From the NCBI GenBank assembly GCA_963760735.1, contig CAVXEB010000004.1, positions 186,001-250,000 of the forward strand: 64,000 nt of DNA, written 5' to 3'. The translations under genes and the position numbers were made by a program. Positions 49,035-58,951 of the stretch are shown here, piece after piece; the first letter of the stretch is position 1, and every line of letters starts with the position of its first letter. The notes under the pieces were generated by a model. That model worked only from the letters and a program-made list of their open reading frames with translations, was not told where the DNA came from and did no database searches. Source of the DNA: CF-46 sp963760735. GTDB taxonomy: Bacteria; Chloroflexota; Limnocylindria; Limnocylindrales; CSP1-4.

Positions 49035-50916
49035 CTAGTGCACCGTCAGCTGGCTCGACCCGCTGTCAACCGAGCCGTCCTTGCGGACGGCACCGATCAG
49101 CGCATCGAAGTGCTCGAGATAGGGCCGATACTCGGCCTGGTACTCCGCCCACTTCTCGGGCGTCATCTGCTGCTTGACCAGCGGCTCGATGAGCCCGCGG
49201 ATCCCGGTGATGTCGACGTAGCTGAGCGAGATGTTCTCCGAGCCGACCCGCTGGAGCAGGCTCTTGAAGCGGGCGTCGTCGGCGAGCGACGAGCCCGGCC
49301 CCGCGTCGAGCACCGCGGCCACGAAGTCGCGGCCGTAGCCGACCACGGCGACCTGGTCGTTCGTCGCCCAGGCGATCTCTGGCTTGTAGCCGGCGGGCAA
49401 TGCGGCCGACGACATCCCGGAGACACCGCTGAGATCGGCCACCGTGATCGTCGTGCCGTTGTGGTCCTCGGTCCGGATCGTGATCCCGGCGGACGCACCG
49501 GCGAGCTTCAGATCCGCGGTCAGGACGTCGAACAGCCGCTTTGCCGCGGCGGGATCGGTCGGCTGGACGAGGAGTCCGGCGCCGATCGTGCCGTCCGCGA
49601 GCGGGGTGACGGCGACGCCGGCGTCGCCCCACCAGCCGTACACGGCGTCGGCGCCGCCGACGAGGGCTACTGCCTGGTCGAACGCATCGAACGCCGGCTT
49701 GGCCTCCGGAAGCGCCCGGAACTTGGCGAGGACCGCGGTGAGGGTCTTGCCGACGTCATGCGCCTCGGCGTAGGCCACGGTCCTGGCCGGGACGTGTCCG
49801 AGGAGCTTGCTCGCCCGGTTGGTCGTGTCGTAGCCGATGGACCAGGCGGGGCTGGAGGACGCGAAGCTCAGCGCGTCATTCTCGAAGCGGACGAACGTCG
49901 TCTGCCACGCCGGGATCATCCCGAGCAGCGTCTCGTCGATCTGCGTCTTGTCGAGGCTCGTGGCCGCGATCGAAATCGACCATCGCGAGCGCCCCGTCGA
50001 GGTAGGCGCGGGTCCGGATGAGCGAGAAGCCGACGTTGTCGCGGTCGATCGTGGCGAGCGCCGTCTTGACGTCATCGTTGTCGGCGAAGGAGCTCTTGCC
50101 GTTCGTGTCGACGGCGGCCTTCACCGTGGCCTCGGTCCCACCGAGCATCACCTTGTCGGTGATCGCGATCGCGGACCCGCCGTTCGGGTGATCCGCGTTC
50201 ACGTAGAGATCGGCGCCGTTGTACGTGGAGTGGTTCAGCGAGGCCTTGTCGCCGAAGGACGTCAGCCAGGCAGCGGCCTTGGTCCGATCGGTGACCGTGG
50301 CGACGAGCAGGGCCCCATCCTTGCCCGCCATGCCTCCCATCCCGGTCGTGCTGACGAGCGTTGCGGCCGCATTCGTGGCCGGCGAGCTCTGGGGGGTCGA
50401 TGCATCCGGCAGCTTGACGCCGATCGCGAGCTGACCGCCGAACCACGGGGCGATGTCCGTGGTCCACGTCTGCTTCCCGTCCGTCGCCGAACGGGTCGCG
50501 CGGTCGAGGAGCTCGTTCAGCTTGGTATCGAGCTGGGCCTGGTCGTCGAAGCCGGGCAGCGCCGTCTTCAGGAACGAGCCGAGCTTCTGGCGCTGGTCGC
50601 CGGGCAGGTCGAGCCGGGCCTCGGCGTACATGACCGTCGAATCGGGCATGTAGCCCATCGCGATCGACGGCGCCGGTCGGCCCGCGGCGAGCGACACGAC
50701 GACGGCGCTGCCGCCGATCACGACGATCACGCCGAGCAGGGCGACGAGCCAGCGGGCGCCCAGGCGGCGCCGGGTGGCTGCCGGGGCCGCGGCGGATGCC
50801 GCCCCGGTCGGGGTCGGTGGGACGACCGGATCGGGGACGGGTGCAGTCCGGTCCCACTGCGACGGCTCGATGTCCTCGATCGTCGTCTGGTCGGCCGGCC
50901 GGATTGGCTCGGTCAT
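49035..50916 (-). pseudogene. DUF3352 membrane-anchored protein interrupted by one frameshift
   Basis: Two overlapping frames (50916-49876 and 50075-49035) make one DUF3352-type protein of about 625 residues. The first has a Pro/Thr-rich cytoplasmic part, one transmembrane helix (WLVALLGVIVVIGGSAVVV) and the exported N-half with YMPDSTVMYAEARLDLPGDQ. The second supplies the C-half (DETLLGMIPAWQT, DAVYGWWGDAGVAV and ISLSYVDITGIRGLIEP). The switch falls at 49965-49985, at a TTT run; with one T removed the frame reads AMVDSIAATSLDKTQ. It is either a recent mutation or a sequencing error. Function of the family is unknown. It lies between ffh and rpsP. Confidence 0.8.
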
Positions 50917-50933
50917 CGTTCGGTACCTACCCT

Positions 50934-52271
50934 CTAGCGCCGGCCCATCAGGCCGGACATCGCGGCGGCGCGGCGGCCGCCTCCGCCGCTGAGCTGCTTC
51001 ATCAGCTTCGACAGCTCGGCGTGTTGCTTGATCAGTCGGTTGACTTCGGTGAGATCGGTGCCGGCGCCGGCGGCGATCCGCCGTCGTCGCGAGCCGTTGA
51101 GGAGTGCCGGATCGCGCCGCTCGCGCGGCGTCATCGACCGGATGATCGCCTCGACCCGCCGGAGGTCACCGCGGTCGACGGCCGCCTGGGCCTCCTTGGC
51201 CATCCCGCCCATGCCCGGGATCATCCCCATGAGCTGACCCATCGGGCCCATCTTCTGGACCTGCTGGATCTGCTCGAGGAAGTCCTCGAGCGTGAACTGC
51301 GACTTCCGGAGCTTCTCTTCGAGCTTTGCGGCCTGGTCCGCGTCGACGTGCTCCTGGGCCCGCTCGACGAGCGTCATCACGTCGCCCATCCCGAGGATCC
51401 GGCCGGCGAGCCGGTCCGGATGGAAGACCTCGAGGGCGTCCGTCTTCTCGCCGGTCCCCATGAACTTGACCGCGAGGCCGGTCACGGCGCCGATCGACAG
51501 GGCGGCACCGCCGCGAGCGTCGCCGTCGATCTTCGTCAGGACGAGACCGGTCACCGGAACGGCCTCGCGGAACGCCTGGGCGACGGTCACCGCCTCCTGG
51601 CCGGTCATCGCGTCGACGACGAGGAGGGTCTCGACCGGGTGAACCGCCGCGTCGACCCCCGCGATCTCGTCCATCAGCGCCTGGTCGACCGTCAGCCGGC
51701 CGGCGGTGTCGAGGATCACGACGTCGCGGGCGAGGCGGCGAGCCGCCTCGACACCACCACGGGCGATGTCGACGACCGGCGTCCCCGTGGGCGCGCGATG
51801 GACCGGGATGTCGAGCGCCTTGCCGAGCGTCTCGAGCTGGTCGGCGGCGGCGGGCCGGTACGGGTCGGCGGCGACGAGGAGCGGCCGGCGGCCCTGTCGG
51901 ACCAGATGACGGGCGAGCTTGGCCGACGAGGTCGTCTTGCCCGAGCCCTGGAGGCCGACCATCGCGACGACGGCCGGGTTGCCCGAGAGATGGAACGTCC
52001 GATCGCCCGCCCCGAGGAGCGCCACGAGCTCGTCGTGGACGATCTTCACGATCTGCTGGCCGGCCGTGAGGCTCTGGAGGATCTCCGCCCCGACGGCCTG
52101 CTCGCGGACGCGGGCGATGAAGTCCTTGACGACCTTGAAGTTGACGTCCGCCTCGAGCAGGGACAGCCGGATCTCGCGCATCGCGGCGTCGACGTCCGCC
52201 TCGCTGACGCGGCCGCGGCCGGTCAGGTCGGCGAGGGTCTTTCTGAGGCGCTCGCTCAGGGTGTCGAACAC
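50934..52271 (-). CDS. ffh: Signal recognition particle protein Ffh
   Basis: 445 residues. NG domain with MVGLQGSGKTTSSAKLA, AADPYRPAAADQL, VILDTAGRL and TKIDGDARGGAALS; then the Met-rich M domain with QKMGPMGQLMGMIPGMGGMA and GSRRRRIAAGAGT (SRP RNA binding). It targets membrane proteins with FtsY, encoded just upstream. GTG start; -10 at 52372-52377. Confidence 0.97.
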   Translation of the reverse strand: MFDTLSERLRKTLADLTGRGRVSEADVDAAMREIRLSLLEADVNFKVVKDFIARVREQAVGAEILQSLTAGQQIVKIVHDELVALLGAGDRTFHLSGNPAVVAMVGLQGSGKTTSSAKLARHLVRQGRRPLLVAADPYRPAAADQLETLGKALDIPVHRAPTGTPVVDIARGGVEAARRLARDVVILDTAGRLTVDQALMDEIAGVDAAVHPVETLLVVDAMTGQEAVTVAQAFREAVPVTGLVLTKIDGDARGGAALSIGAVTGLAVKFMGTGEKTDALEVFHPDRLAGRILGMGDVMTLVERAQEHVDADQAAKLEEKLRKSQFTLEDFLEQIQQVQKMGPMGQLMGMIPGMGGMAKEAQAAVDRGDLRRVEAIIRSMTPRERRDPALLNGSRRRRIAAGAGTDLTEVNRLIKQHAELSKLMKQLSGGGGRRAAAMSGLMGRR

Positions 52272-52371
52272 GGTCGGAATCGGACTCCGTCGAGGTGAAG
52301 GACCGGCCGACGTCGCGCGGATGCGGCGACGACCGGGTGATGCGCGGGTTCTGACGCACCGAGGCGGCCGA

Positions 52372-52377
52372 AGTGTA
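52372..52377 (-). promoter_or_regulatory. -10 box for the ffh operon
   Basis: TACACT on the minus strand, 100 bases before the ffh GTG. The 167-bp ftsY-ffh gap holds no recognisable 4.5S RNA; a short GGGAC/GTCCC stem (52405-52418) might terminate ftsY. Confidence 0.45.
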
Positions 52378-52438
52378 GCGCAGACCCGTCACGAAGCCAG
52401 CGGGACGATGGTCCCGGGCCGGTGCGCGGTGGCCCCGA

Positions 52439-53593
52439 TCAGGCGAAGAGCGCGGCCACGAACGCGTCGGGATCGAACGGCAGGAGGTCGCCGGCCTGCT
52501 CCCCCACCCCGACGAACCGGACGGGCACGCCGAGGTCGTGCTCGATCGCGAACACGATGCCGCCCTTGGCGGTCGAATCGAGCTTCGTGAGGACGATCCC
52601 GGTCAGCCCGACGGCCTCGTGGAACGCCTGGGCCTGGTGGAGGCCGTTCTGGCCGGTCGTCGCGTCGAGGACGAACAGGGTCTCGGGCTGGGCGCCGGGC
52701 AGGCGCTTGTCGACGATCCGGCGAATCTTCGTGAGCTCGTCCATCAGATTGGCCTTCGTGTGGAGGCGGCCGGCGGTGTCGGCGATCACGAGGTCCGCTC
52801 CCCGCGCCACGGCCGCGTCGAGCGCGTCGTAGACGACCGCGCCGGGATCCGCGCCGGGCGCGTGGGACACGACCTGGACGCCCGCTCGATCCGCCCAGAT
52901 CAGGAGCTGGTCGATCGCCGCGGCGCGGAACGTGTCGGCCGCCGCCAGCAGCACGGTTCGGCCCTCATGGGTGTAGCGGCTGGCGAGCTTGCCGATCGTC
53001 GTCGTCTTGCCGGTGCCGTTGACGCCGACGACCAGGACGACCGCGGGCTGGTCCGGGGCCGCGGGTCGCGGCTGCCAATGCGTGTCGCGGGCCACGAGCA
53101 GGCCGGCGAGCTCGGCCCGGACCGCGGCCTCGGCGCCGGCGGGGTCTCGACGACGGCGGGCGCCCTCGACCACGTCCATCGCCAGGGCCGCGCCCACGTC
53201 GCCCGCGATCAGTGTCTCCTCGACATCGTCCCAGGACGGGCCGTCGGGCCCAGCGGCGAGGGCGCCACGGAGGCGGTCCATGAAGCCCCCGCGGGTCCGC
53301 TCGAGGCCGTGCTCGAAGGCCTCCTCGATCTGCTCCTCGGAATCCGCGAAGAGGGGCTTGAAGGCCGCGGCCCGGGCGAGGGGGCTCAGCGCTTCCGGCT
53401 CGGCCGGTTCGACCGGCACGACCGGCTCGGCCGGTTCGACCGGCACGACCGGCTCGGCCGGTTCGACATCGGGCTCGATGACGGCGGAGTCGGCGCCGAA
53501 GTCGGCCGGGTCGGGCTCGGGAGCCTCGAGATCGATCTCCGGCGACGGCTCCGCTTCGGGCTCTTCCTCGTCGCGCTTGCGGCGCCAGAACAT
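52439..53593 (-). CDS. ftsY: SRP receptor FtsY with acidic repeat-containing N-terminus
   Basis: 384 residues. The first 75 are acidic with a tandem nine-residue unit (PVVPVEPAE). The NG domain follows: VVGVNGTGKTTTIGKLASRY, AADTFRAAAIDQL, VIADTAGRLHTK, TKLDSTAKGG and FVGVGEQAGDLLPFD. It docks ribosome-SRP complexes. The ATG overlaps the smc stop by one base (TGATG). Confidence 0.97.
   Translation of the reverse strand: MFWRRKRDEEEPEAEPSPEIDLEAPEPDPADFGADSAVIEPDVEPAEPVVPVEPAEPVVPVEPAEPEALSPLARAAAFKPLFADSEEQIEEAFEHGLERTRGGFMDRLRGALAAGPDGPSWDDVEETLIAGDVGAALAMDVVEGARRRRDPAGAEAAVRAELAGLLVARDTHWQPRPAAPDQPAVVLVVGVNGTGKTTTIGKLASRYTHEGRTVLLAAADTFRAAAIDQLLIWADRAGVQVVSHAPGADPGAVVYDALDAAVARGADLVIADTAGRLHTKANLMDELTKIRRIVDKRLPGAQPETLFVLDATTGQNGLHQAQAFHEAVGLTGIVLTKLDSTAKGGIVFAIEHDLGVPVRFVGVGEQAGDLLPFDPDAFVAALFA
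53395..53467 (-). repeat. 27-bp tandem repeat inside ftsY
   Basis: The 27-base unit starting GGCTCGGCCGGTTCGACCGG is present two complete times plus a partial third, nearly without mismatch. It encodes the repeated VEPAEPVVP segment of the acidic N-terminus and is a likely site of copy-number change between strains. Confidence 0.85.
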
Positions 53594-56500
53594 CAGCCGA
53601 CCTCGGCGAGCTCGTCCGCCGGCGACTCGTCGGCGGAAGCCCCGCCCGGACCGTCCGAGGGATCGGCGACGCGCTCACCGCGCTGCCGGTCGGCGATCGC
53701 GCGCGCCTCGTCGAGGCGGAGGCTGATCACGCGACTGACCGAGTCGTCGCCGACGGTCACGCCGTACAGGGCGTCGGCTGCCTCGATCGTGCCGCGATTG
53801 TGGGTGATGACGACGAACTGCGTCCGGTCGGCCAGTCCGCGAAGCGCCTCGGAGAACCGCCCGACGTTCGCCTCGTCGAGGGCGGCGTCGACCTCGTCGA
53901 GGACGCAGAACGGGACCGGCCGGACCTCGAGCATCGCGAACAGCAGCGCGACGGCGGTCAGGGCCCGCTCGCCGCCGGACAGCATCGCGAGCGCCTGGGC
54001 CTTCTTGCCCGGCGGTCTGGCGACGATCTCGACACCGGTCGCCGAGAGGTCGTCGGGATCGGTCAGCGACAGCCGGGCGAAGCCGCCGCCGAACAGCTGC
54101 TGGAATCGGGCGTCGAACGCCGTCTCAAGCGCCGCGAACGTCGTCCGGAACTGGTCCGCGATCATCGTGTTGAGCTCGGCGATCAGGACGCGCGTCTTGT
54201 CGATCGCCGATCGAAGGTCGAGCTGCTGCCCGTCCAGGATTTCGAGCCGCCGGCGGAGCTCGTCGTACTCCTCGACCGCGAACGGGTTCGCGGCGCCGAG
54301 CTCGTGGTAGCGCCGGCGAAGGGTCGCCAGACGGCCCGGCCCGGGAATCTCGCCGATCGGCGGCTCGCTGCTCCAGCGATCGGTGACGGCGTCGAGTGCC
54401 GCCTCGAGGGCAGCGGCCTCGTCGGGCCTGTCGCCGTCGTCGGCGTCATCGGTGTCGGTTGCATCGGCCGTCATCGCGCGGTCGTCCGCAGCGGATGCAG
54501 CTGCCTGGGACGCTTCGATCGAGCCGGGTCCGACGGCAACCGGCACGATCCCGGCCTCCGCCTCGAGCCGCCGGCGCCCGAGCTCGCCCATTCCGGCGAG
54601 CTCGACGAGGAGCTGTTCTCGCAGCGCGTCCCGTCCGAGCCGCGCCTCCAGGTCGGACCGATCGGCCGCCCGGAGCCGCTCGTCGGCACCGCGCAGGCGT
54701 TCCCGGGCGGCCGCGGCCTCGCGCTCGGCCCGGCCCAGCCGGTCACGATCCGCGGCGTCGGCGTTCCGGGTCTCCACCAGCGCCGCTCCCGCTCGCTCTT
54801 CGCGCTCGGTGACCTCCGCGAGCTCGGCGGCGATCGCCCGGCGATCGGCGGCGATCTCCTCGGCGCGCTCGGCGAGGATCACCAGATCCCGCTCCGAACG
54901 CACGAATCGCTCCTCCTCCATCGCGACCGTCGCCTCGGCCCGGGCGCGCTTCGCCTCGGCATCACGGCGGGTCGCATCGACGGCTGCCTGGTCCGCCGCC
55001 AGTCGATCGCGCCGGGCCCGCACGTCGGCCGCTCGTGCCTCCCAGGCGGCGAGTGCGGCGGGGTCGTCCGGCGGGGTCGCTCCGGGCGTGCCCGCATCAC
55101 CAGTCTCGGCGGAGGCCCACAATCCGCCGCCGTCGAAGGCCGCGACGGCCTCACGGGCCCGCTCGACGTCGGCCTCATGCCGGGCCACCTGGGCGGCATG
55201 CCAGCCGGCCTCGCGGGCGACGCCCTCGAGCTCGCGGGCCGCCGATCGTTCGGCATCCTCGGCCCGACGGCGCTCGGCGGAGGCACGGCTCTCGCTGACG
55301 GCGGCGGCATCGGCGGCCGCGCGTGTCGCGTCCGCGGTCTGACGGGCCGACGCGGCCTCGCTCGCCGCTCCTTCGGCCTCGCCGGCCAGACGCGCGACCT
55401 CGGTTCGGAGCCGGTCGGCCTCGGCTCTGCGCTCGAGCGGCGCATCGCCGCGGCCGAGCCGCACGGCGAGCTCGGTGACGATCGCGGTCCCGTCCCGGGT
55501 CGCCACCGACCAGCCTGCCGGCAGGTCCGCCTGGAGCCCGAGCGCCGTCGCCAGATCGTCGACGACCGCCGCCCGGGCGAGGATCCGGGCCACCGACTGG
55601 CTCGGATCGCGTCGGATCGCGTCGGCCAGCAGCGTCCCGCCCGCGGTCGAGAGGCGATCGAGGAACCGGCGCGTGGCTGCGTCGGTGGCGACCGCGTCGA
55701 CGGACGCGCGCTCGCGGACGATGAGGAGGCCGCGCTCCCCGGCCAGCGCCGCGGCGGCGCTCGCATCGACGACATAGGCGCGGGCGAGCTCGTCGAGCGT
55801 CGCCTCGACCGCGGCACGCAGGCCCGGCTCGACCTGCAGCTCGTCGTCGAGCCGGCGCCCGCCACGGCGTCGGGCCGCCCTGGCGATCCCGCGTTCCTCG
55901 TCCTCCCGGAGCCTCGCGTCGAGGGCCGCCAGACGCGCCTGATGGGCGGCGAGCGCCGCGGTGCTGCCGCTCTCGCGTTCCTCGGCGGATCGACGCCGCG
56001 CGTCCGCGTCGGTTGCCGCAGCCCGGGCCGCCTGCAGATCCCGCTCAGCGGCCTCTGCCACCGCTCCGGCCGACGCGAGCGCTTCGCGCGCCTCGGCGGC
56101 GCGCTGATCCAGCCCGCTCCGCCGTCCGTCGGCGGTCGTCGCGGCGGCTCGTTCCGCCTCCAGGCGACGCGTGGCCTCCGCCAGCCGTCGCCGGGCCGTT
56201 TCCGCTTCCGACTGACGGGCGGTCTCGGCCCTCCGGATCGCGGCGGCCTCCTCGCCCCGAGCACGGCTCGCCGCCCGCAGCGACGCCAGCTCGCCGTTGG
56301 CCTCCGCCAGCAGCCGGTCCGCCTCGGCGACCGCCGCGTCGAGGTCGAGGTCGCGCGGCGGGATCGGCAGGGCAAGACCGCGTCGCTGGACCGCGAGGGA
56401 TGCGTCGGCCGCCTCCCGTTCGCCGACGAGGCGCGCCCGGTCGCGCTCGATCGCCTCGAGGTCGCCGGCCAGTCGGGTCTCGCGAAGGCGGAGCTCGGTC

Positions 56501-57399
56501 AGCGCCGAGCGCGCGGCTTCGTGCGTGGCGAGGCGCTCCCGTTCGGTGGCCGCGCGCTCGCCGAGCTCCGCGGCGATCGCCGCAGCGGCCTCTTCGGCGG
56601 CCTGGAGCTCGGCCATCGCCCGGTCGGCGTCCGCCCGCTCGCGCTCGACCCGGGCGGCCGCAACCGCCGCCTGACCCGCGGCCTCGTGCCACCGCGCGTG
56701 GGCGACGGCGAGCAGAGCGGTCGCCAGCTCCTCCCCGGCAGTGAGCCGCGTCGCCTGCTGCTCCGCCTGGGCGGCGAGCCGTCGCGCCTGGGGTCGGAGT
56801 TCCGCCAGGATGTCCTCAACGCGGGCGAGGTTCGTCTCCGACTCCGCCAGCTGCTCCTCCGCCTTGCGACGGCGACGCTCGTGACGCCGGACGCCCGCAA
56901 CCTCCTCGAACAGCGGCCGGCGCTCCTCGGGCCGGAGCGCCAGCGCCTGGTCGACCATGCCCTGGCCGATGAACAGGAACGCGTTGTCGGCCAGGTGCGC
57001 GCCGTCGAGCAGGTCGACGAGGTCCCGGAGGCGGATCCGCTGCTTGTTCAACAGGTAATCGTTCTCGCCGCTCCGGTAGAGGCGCCGGCCCAGCTCCAGG
57101 ACCGAGAAGTCGACCGGCAGCAGCCCGTCCGCGTTGTCGAGGACGAGGGTGACGTCGGCCATCCCGAGCGCCGACCGCTTCTCGGACCCGGCGAAGATCA
57201 CGTCCTCGGACTTGCGGCTCCGGAGAGCCCGGCCCTGCTCGCCCAGCGACCAGCGGAGCGCGTCGGCGAGGTTGCTCTTGCCCGACCCGTTGGGTCCGAC
57301 GACGGCGCTGATCCCCGGTCCGAACTCGACGACCGTCCGCTCCGCGAACGACTTGAACCCCTGCAACCGGAGGGCCAGGAGGCGAGCCGGTGCCGTCAT
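53593..57399 (-). CDS. smc: Chromosome segregation protein SMC
   Basis: 1268 residues. Walker A GPNGSGKSNLADALRWSLGEQ (35-55 region), two long Ala/Glu/Arg-rich coiled coils, a hinge in the middle (about 500-660, with LDELARAYVVDASAAAALAG), the ABC signature MLSGGERALTAVALLFAM and Walker B VPFCVLDEVDAALDEANV. It compacts chromosomes with ScpAB, which are not in this window. A 35-residue acidic tail follows the core. It overlaps rnc by four bases. Confidence 0.97.
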   Translation of the reverse strand: MTAPARLLALRLQGFKSFAERTVVEFGPGISAVVGPNGSGKSNLADALRWSLGEQGRALRSRKSEDVIFAGSEKRSALGMADVTLVLDNADGLLPVDFSVLELGRRLYRSGENDYLLNKQRIRLRDLVDLLDGAHLADNAFLFIGQGMVDQALALRPEERRPLFEEVAGVRRHERRRRKAEEQLAESETNLARVEDILAELRPQARRLAAQAEQQATRLTAGEELATALLAVAHARWHEAAGQAAVAAARVERERADADRAMAELQAAEEAAAAIAAELGERAATERERLATHEAARSALTELRLRETRLAGDLEAIERDRARLVGEREAADASLAVQRRGLALPIPPRDLDLDAAVAEADRLLAEANGELASLRAASRARGEEAAAIRRAETARQSEAETARRRLAEATRRLEAERAAATTADGRRSGLDQRAAEAREALASAGAVAEAAERDLQAARAAATDADARRRSAEERESGSTAALAAHQARLAALDARLREDEERGIARAARRRGGRRLDDELQVEPGLRAAVEATLDELARAYVVDASAAAALAGERGLLIVRERASVDAVATDAATRRFLDRLSTAGGTLLADAIRRDPSQSVARILARAAVVDDLATALGLQADLPAGWSVATRDGTAIVTELAVRLGRGDAPLERRAEADRLRTEVARLAGEAEGAASEAASARQTADATRAAADAAAVSESRASAERRRAEDAERSAARELEGVAREAGWHAAQVARHEADVERAREAVAAFDGGGLWASAETGDAGTPGATPPDDPAALAAWEARAADVRARRDRLAADQAAVDATRRDAEAKRARAEATVAMEEERFVRSERDLVILAERAEEIAADRRAIAAELAEVTEREERAGAALVETRNADAADRDRLGRAEREAAAARERLRGADERLRAADRSDLEARLGRDALREQLLVELAGMGELGRRRLEAEAGIVPVAVGPGSIEASQAAASAADDRAMTADATDTDDADDGDRPDEAAALEAALDAVTDRWSSEPPIGEIPGPGRLATLRRRYHELGAANPFAVEEYDELRRRLEILDGQQLDLRSAIDKTRVLIAELNTMIADQFRTTFAALETAFDARFQQLFGGGFARLSLTDPDDLSATGVEIVARPPGKKAQALAMLSGGERALTAVALLFAMLEVRPVPFCVLDEVDAALDEANVGRFSEALRGLADRTQFVVITHNRGTIEAADALYGVTVGDDSVSRVISLRLDEARAIADRQRGERVADPSDGPGGASADESPADELAEVG

Positions 57400-58223
57400 C
57401 GGCGACGCCGCGTCGTCGGCGCGGTCGCGGCAGGCACGGTGGTGGCCGGACCCTGCTCGGCCGCGGCGGTCGCGACCGGTGGGGCTGCCGGGAAGATCCC
57501 GTCGCCGGCGGGAGCCGCGCCATCCGGCGATGCCTCTCGCCGGAGGACCTCGATCGCGCGCTGCGCGGCGGCCGTCTCGGCGACCCGGCGCGACGGGCCC
57601 CGGCCCACCCCGAGCGACCGGCCCTCGACGAGCACCTCGACCTGGAAGAGCTTCTCGTGGTCGGGGCCCGTGGCATCGACGACGTGGTACTCCGGCCGCG
57701 AGCCGGTCTGGCGCTGGGTGAACTCCTGGAGCCGGCTCTTCGGGCTCTTCAGGCTGGAGACCGGTGCGTCCATCGCGATCTCGGGCGCCGCGAGCTCCGT
57801 CAGCCAGGCCCGTGTCGCGTCGAAGCCGACCTCGAGCAGCAGGGCGCCGGCGAGCGCCTCGAACGCCGAGGCGAGGATCGACGGGCGCCGGCTGCCACCG
57901 CGCTGGGCCTCGCCCTCGCCGAGGAACAGGAGCGAGCCGAGGTCGATCCGGTTCGCGAGGCGCGCCAGACCGACCGTCGACACGATCGATGCGCGACGGG
58001 CGCTGAGGATCCCCTCGTCGTCGGCGGGATGGGCGGCGAAGAGCCCGTCCGAGATCGCCAGGTTGACGACCGCATCGCCGAGGAACTCGAGCCGTTCGTT
58101 GTGGCCGGCTGCGTCGTCGGGGTGTTCGTGCAGCCAGCTCGTGTGGACGAGCGCCTGGGTGATGAGGTCCGAGTCAGCGACGGGGAGACCCAGCCGTTCC
58201 GCGAGTGCGGCGGCGGGTCGCAC
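57396..58223 (-). CDS. rnc: Ribonuclease III
   Basis: 275 residues. ALVHTSWLHEHPD, NERLEFLGDAVVNLAI (catalytic signature) and ILASAFEALAGALLLEVGF (second acidic site) form the nuclease domain; DHEKLFQVEVLVEGRSLGVGRGPSRRVAETAAAQRAI is split here as the dsRNA-binding domain core. A 45-residue Ala/Pro tail ends in TTRRRR. GTG start. It processes rRNA precursors and possibly the rpsO-pnp hairpin. Confidence 0.95.
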   Translation of the reverse strand: MRPAAALAERLGLPVADSDLITQALVHTSWLHEHPDDAAGHNERLEFLGDAVVNLAISDGLFAAHPADDEGILSARRASIVSTVGLARLANRIDLGSLLFLGEGEAQRGGSRRPSILASAFEALAGALLLEVGFDATRAWLTELAAPEIAMDAPVSSLKSPKSRLQEFTQRQTGSRPEYHVVDATGPDHEKLFQVEVLVEGRSLGVGRGPSRRVAETAAAQRAIEVLRREASPDGAAPAGDGIFPAAPPVATAAAEQGPATTVPAATAPTTRRRR

Positions 58224-58246
58224 GGCTCCCGGGAAGGACCGCGGGC

Positions 58247-58483
58247 CTAGGTGGACCGCTCGTCGATGTAATCGACGGCGTCCTGGACCGTCCGGATCTT
58301 CTCCGCGTCCTCGTCCGAGATCTCGGTCCCGAACTCCTCTTCGAGGCTCATGATGAGCTCGACGAGGTCCAGCGAGTCGGCATTCAGGTCATCGACGAAC
58401 GACGCCTCGGGCTTGACCTCGTCCTCTTCGACGCCAAGCTGCTCGACCACGAGCTTCTTCAGCCGCTCGTACGTGGTGGACAC
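58247..58483 (-). CDS. acpP: Acyl carrier protein
   Basis: 78 residues, acidic. The phosphopantetheine attachment site is LNADSLDLVELIM (Ser in DSL). FGTEISDEDAEKIRTVQDAVDYI is the C-terminal helix. GTG start with GAGGAGGG upstream. It lies between nusB and rnc, downstream of plsX, whose substrate is acyl-ACP. Confidence 0.97.
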   Translation of the reverse strand: MSTTYERLKKLVVEQLGVEEDEVKPEASFVDDLNADSLDLVELIMSLEEEFGTEISDEDAEKIRTVQDAVDYIDERST

Positions 58484-58513
58484 TGAGACTCCCTCCTCGG
58501 AGCTGGAAGCCGG

Positions 58514-58951
58514 CTACCGGCCGACCGTGCTGGCGATCCGCCCGAGAACGCCGTTCATGAGGCGCCGCATCGGATCTCCACTGTAGGTGCGGGCGAGCTC
58601 GACCCATTCGGCGATGGCCACGCGGGCCGGCGTCGGCGAGTGTAGCACCTCGCCGATCGCGCAACGGAGCAGCGAACGGTCCATCGGGGCCAGCCCGCCG
58701 ACCGGATATTGGGGCGCTGTCCGGGCGATCTCGGCGTCGATCGTGTCGCGATGTTCGACCACTGCGGCGACCAGCCGACGGGCCAGTTCGGCGGCCCGCG
58801 GGTCACCCTCGGTCTCCGTCAGGTGCCGCTCCAGGATGGCGGTCGCGGTCCGCTGGCCGAAGTCCGCCTCGAAGACCGCGGCGAGGGCCAGCCGCCTGCC
58901 GGCCCGCAGGGCCCGGACCCGATCCGACCCGCCGTCAGGCCCCGACGCCAT
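58514..58951 (-). CDS. nusB: Transcription antitermination factor NusB
   Basis: 145 residues, all helical. RRLALAAVFEADFG, RDTIDAEIARTAPQYPVGGLAPMDRSLLR is the centre (split by usual loops), and VAIAEWVELARTYSGDPMRRLMNGVLGRIA is the conserved C-terminal part. It works with NusE/S10 at boxA in rRNA operons. Start overlaps the Asp23 gene by 17 bases. Confidence 0.94.
   Translation of the reverse strand: MASGPDGGSDRVRALRAGRRLALAAVFEADFGQRTATAILERHLTETEGDPRAAELARRLVAAVVEHRDTIDAEIARTAPQYPVGGLAPMDRSLLRCAIGEVLHSPTPARVAIAEWVELARTYSGDPMRRLMNGVLGRIASTVGR

Noticed and set aside
52272..52438. 4.5S/SRP RNA gene next to ffh
   Set aside because: No GGAA-tetraloop hairpin with the conserved asymmetric loop is visible.
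53800..58353. A 1517-codon open frame on the plus strand
   Set aside because: It runs antisense to smc and rnc, is Arg/Gly/Asp-rich without domains, and arises from the strong G/C third-position bias of the real genes.
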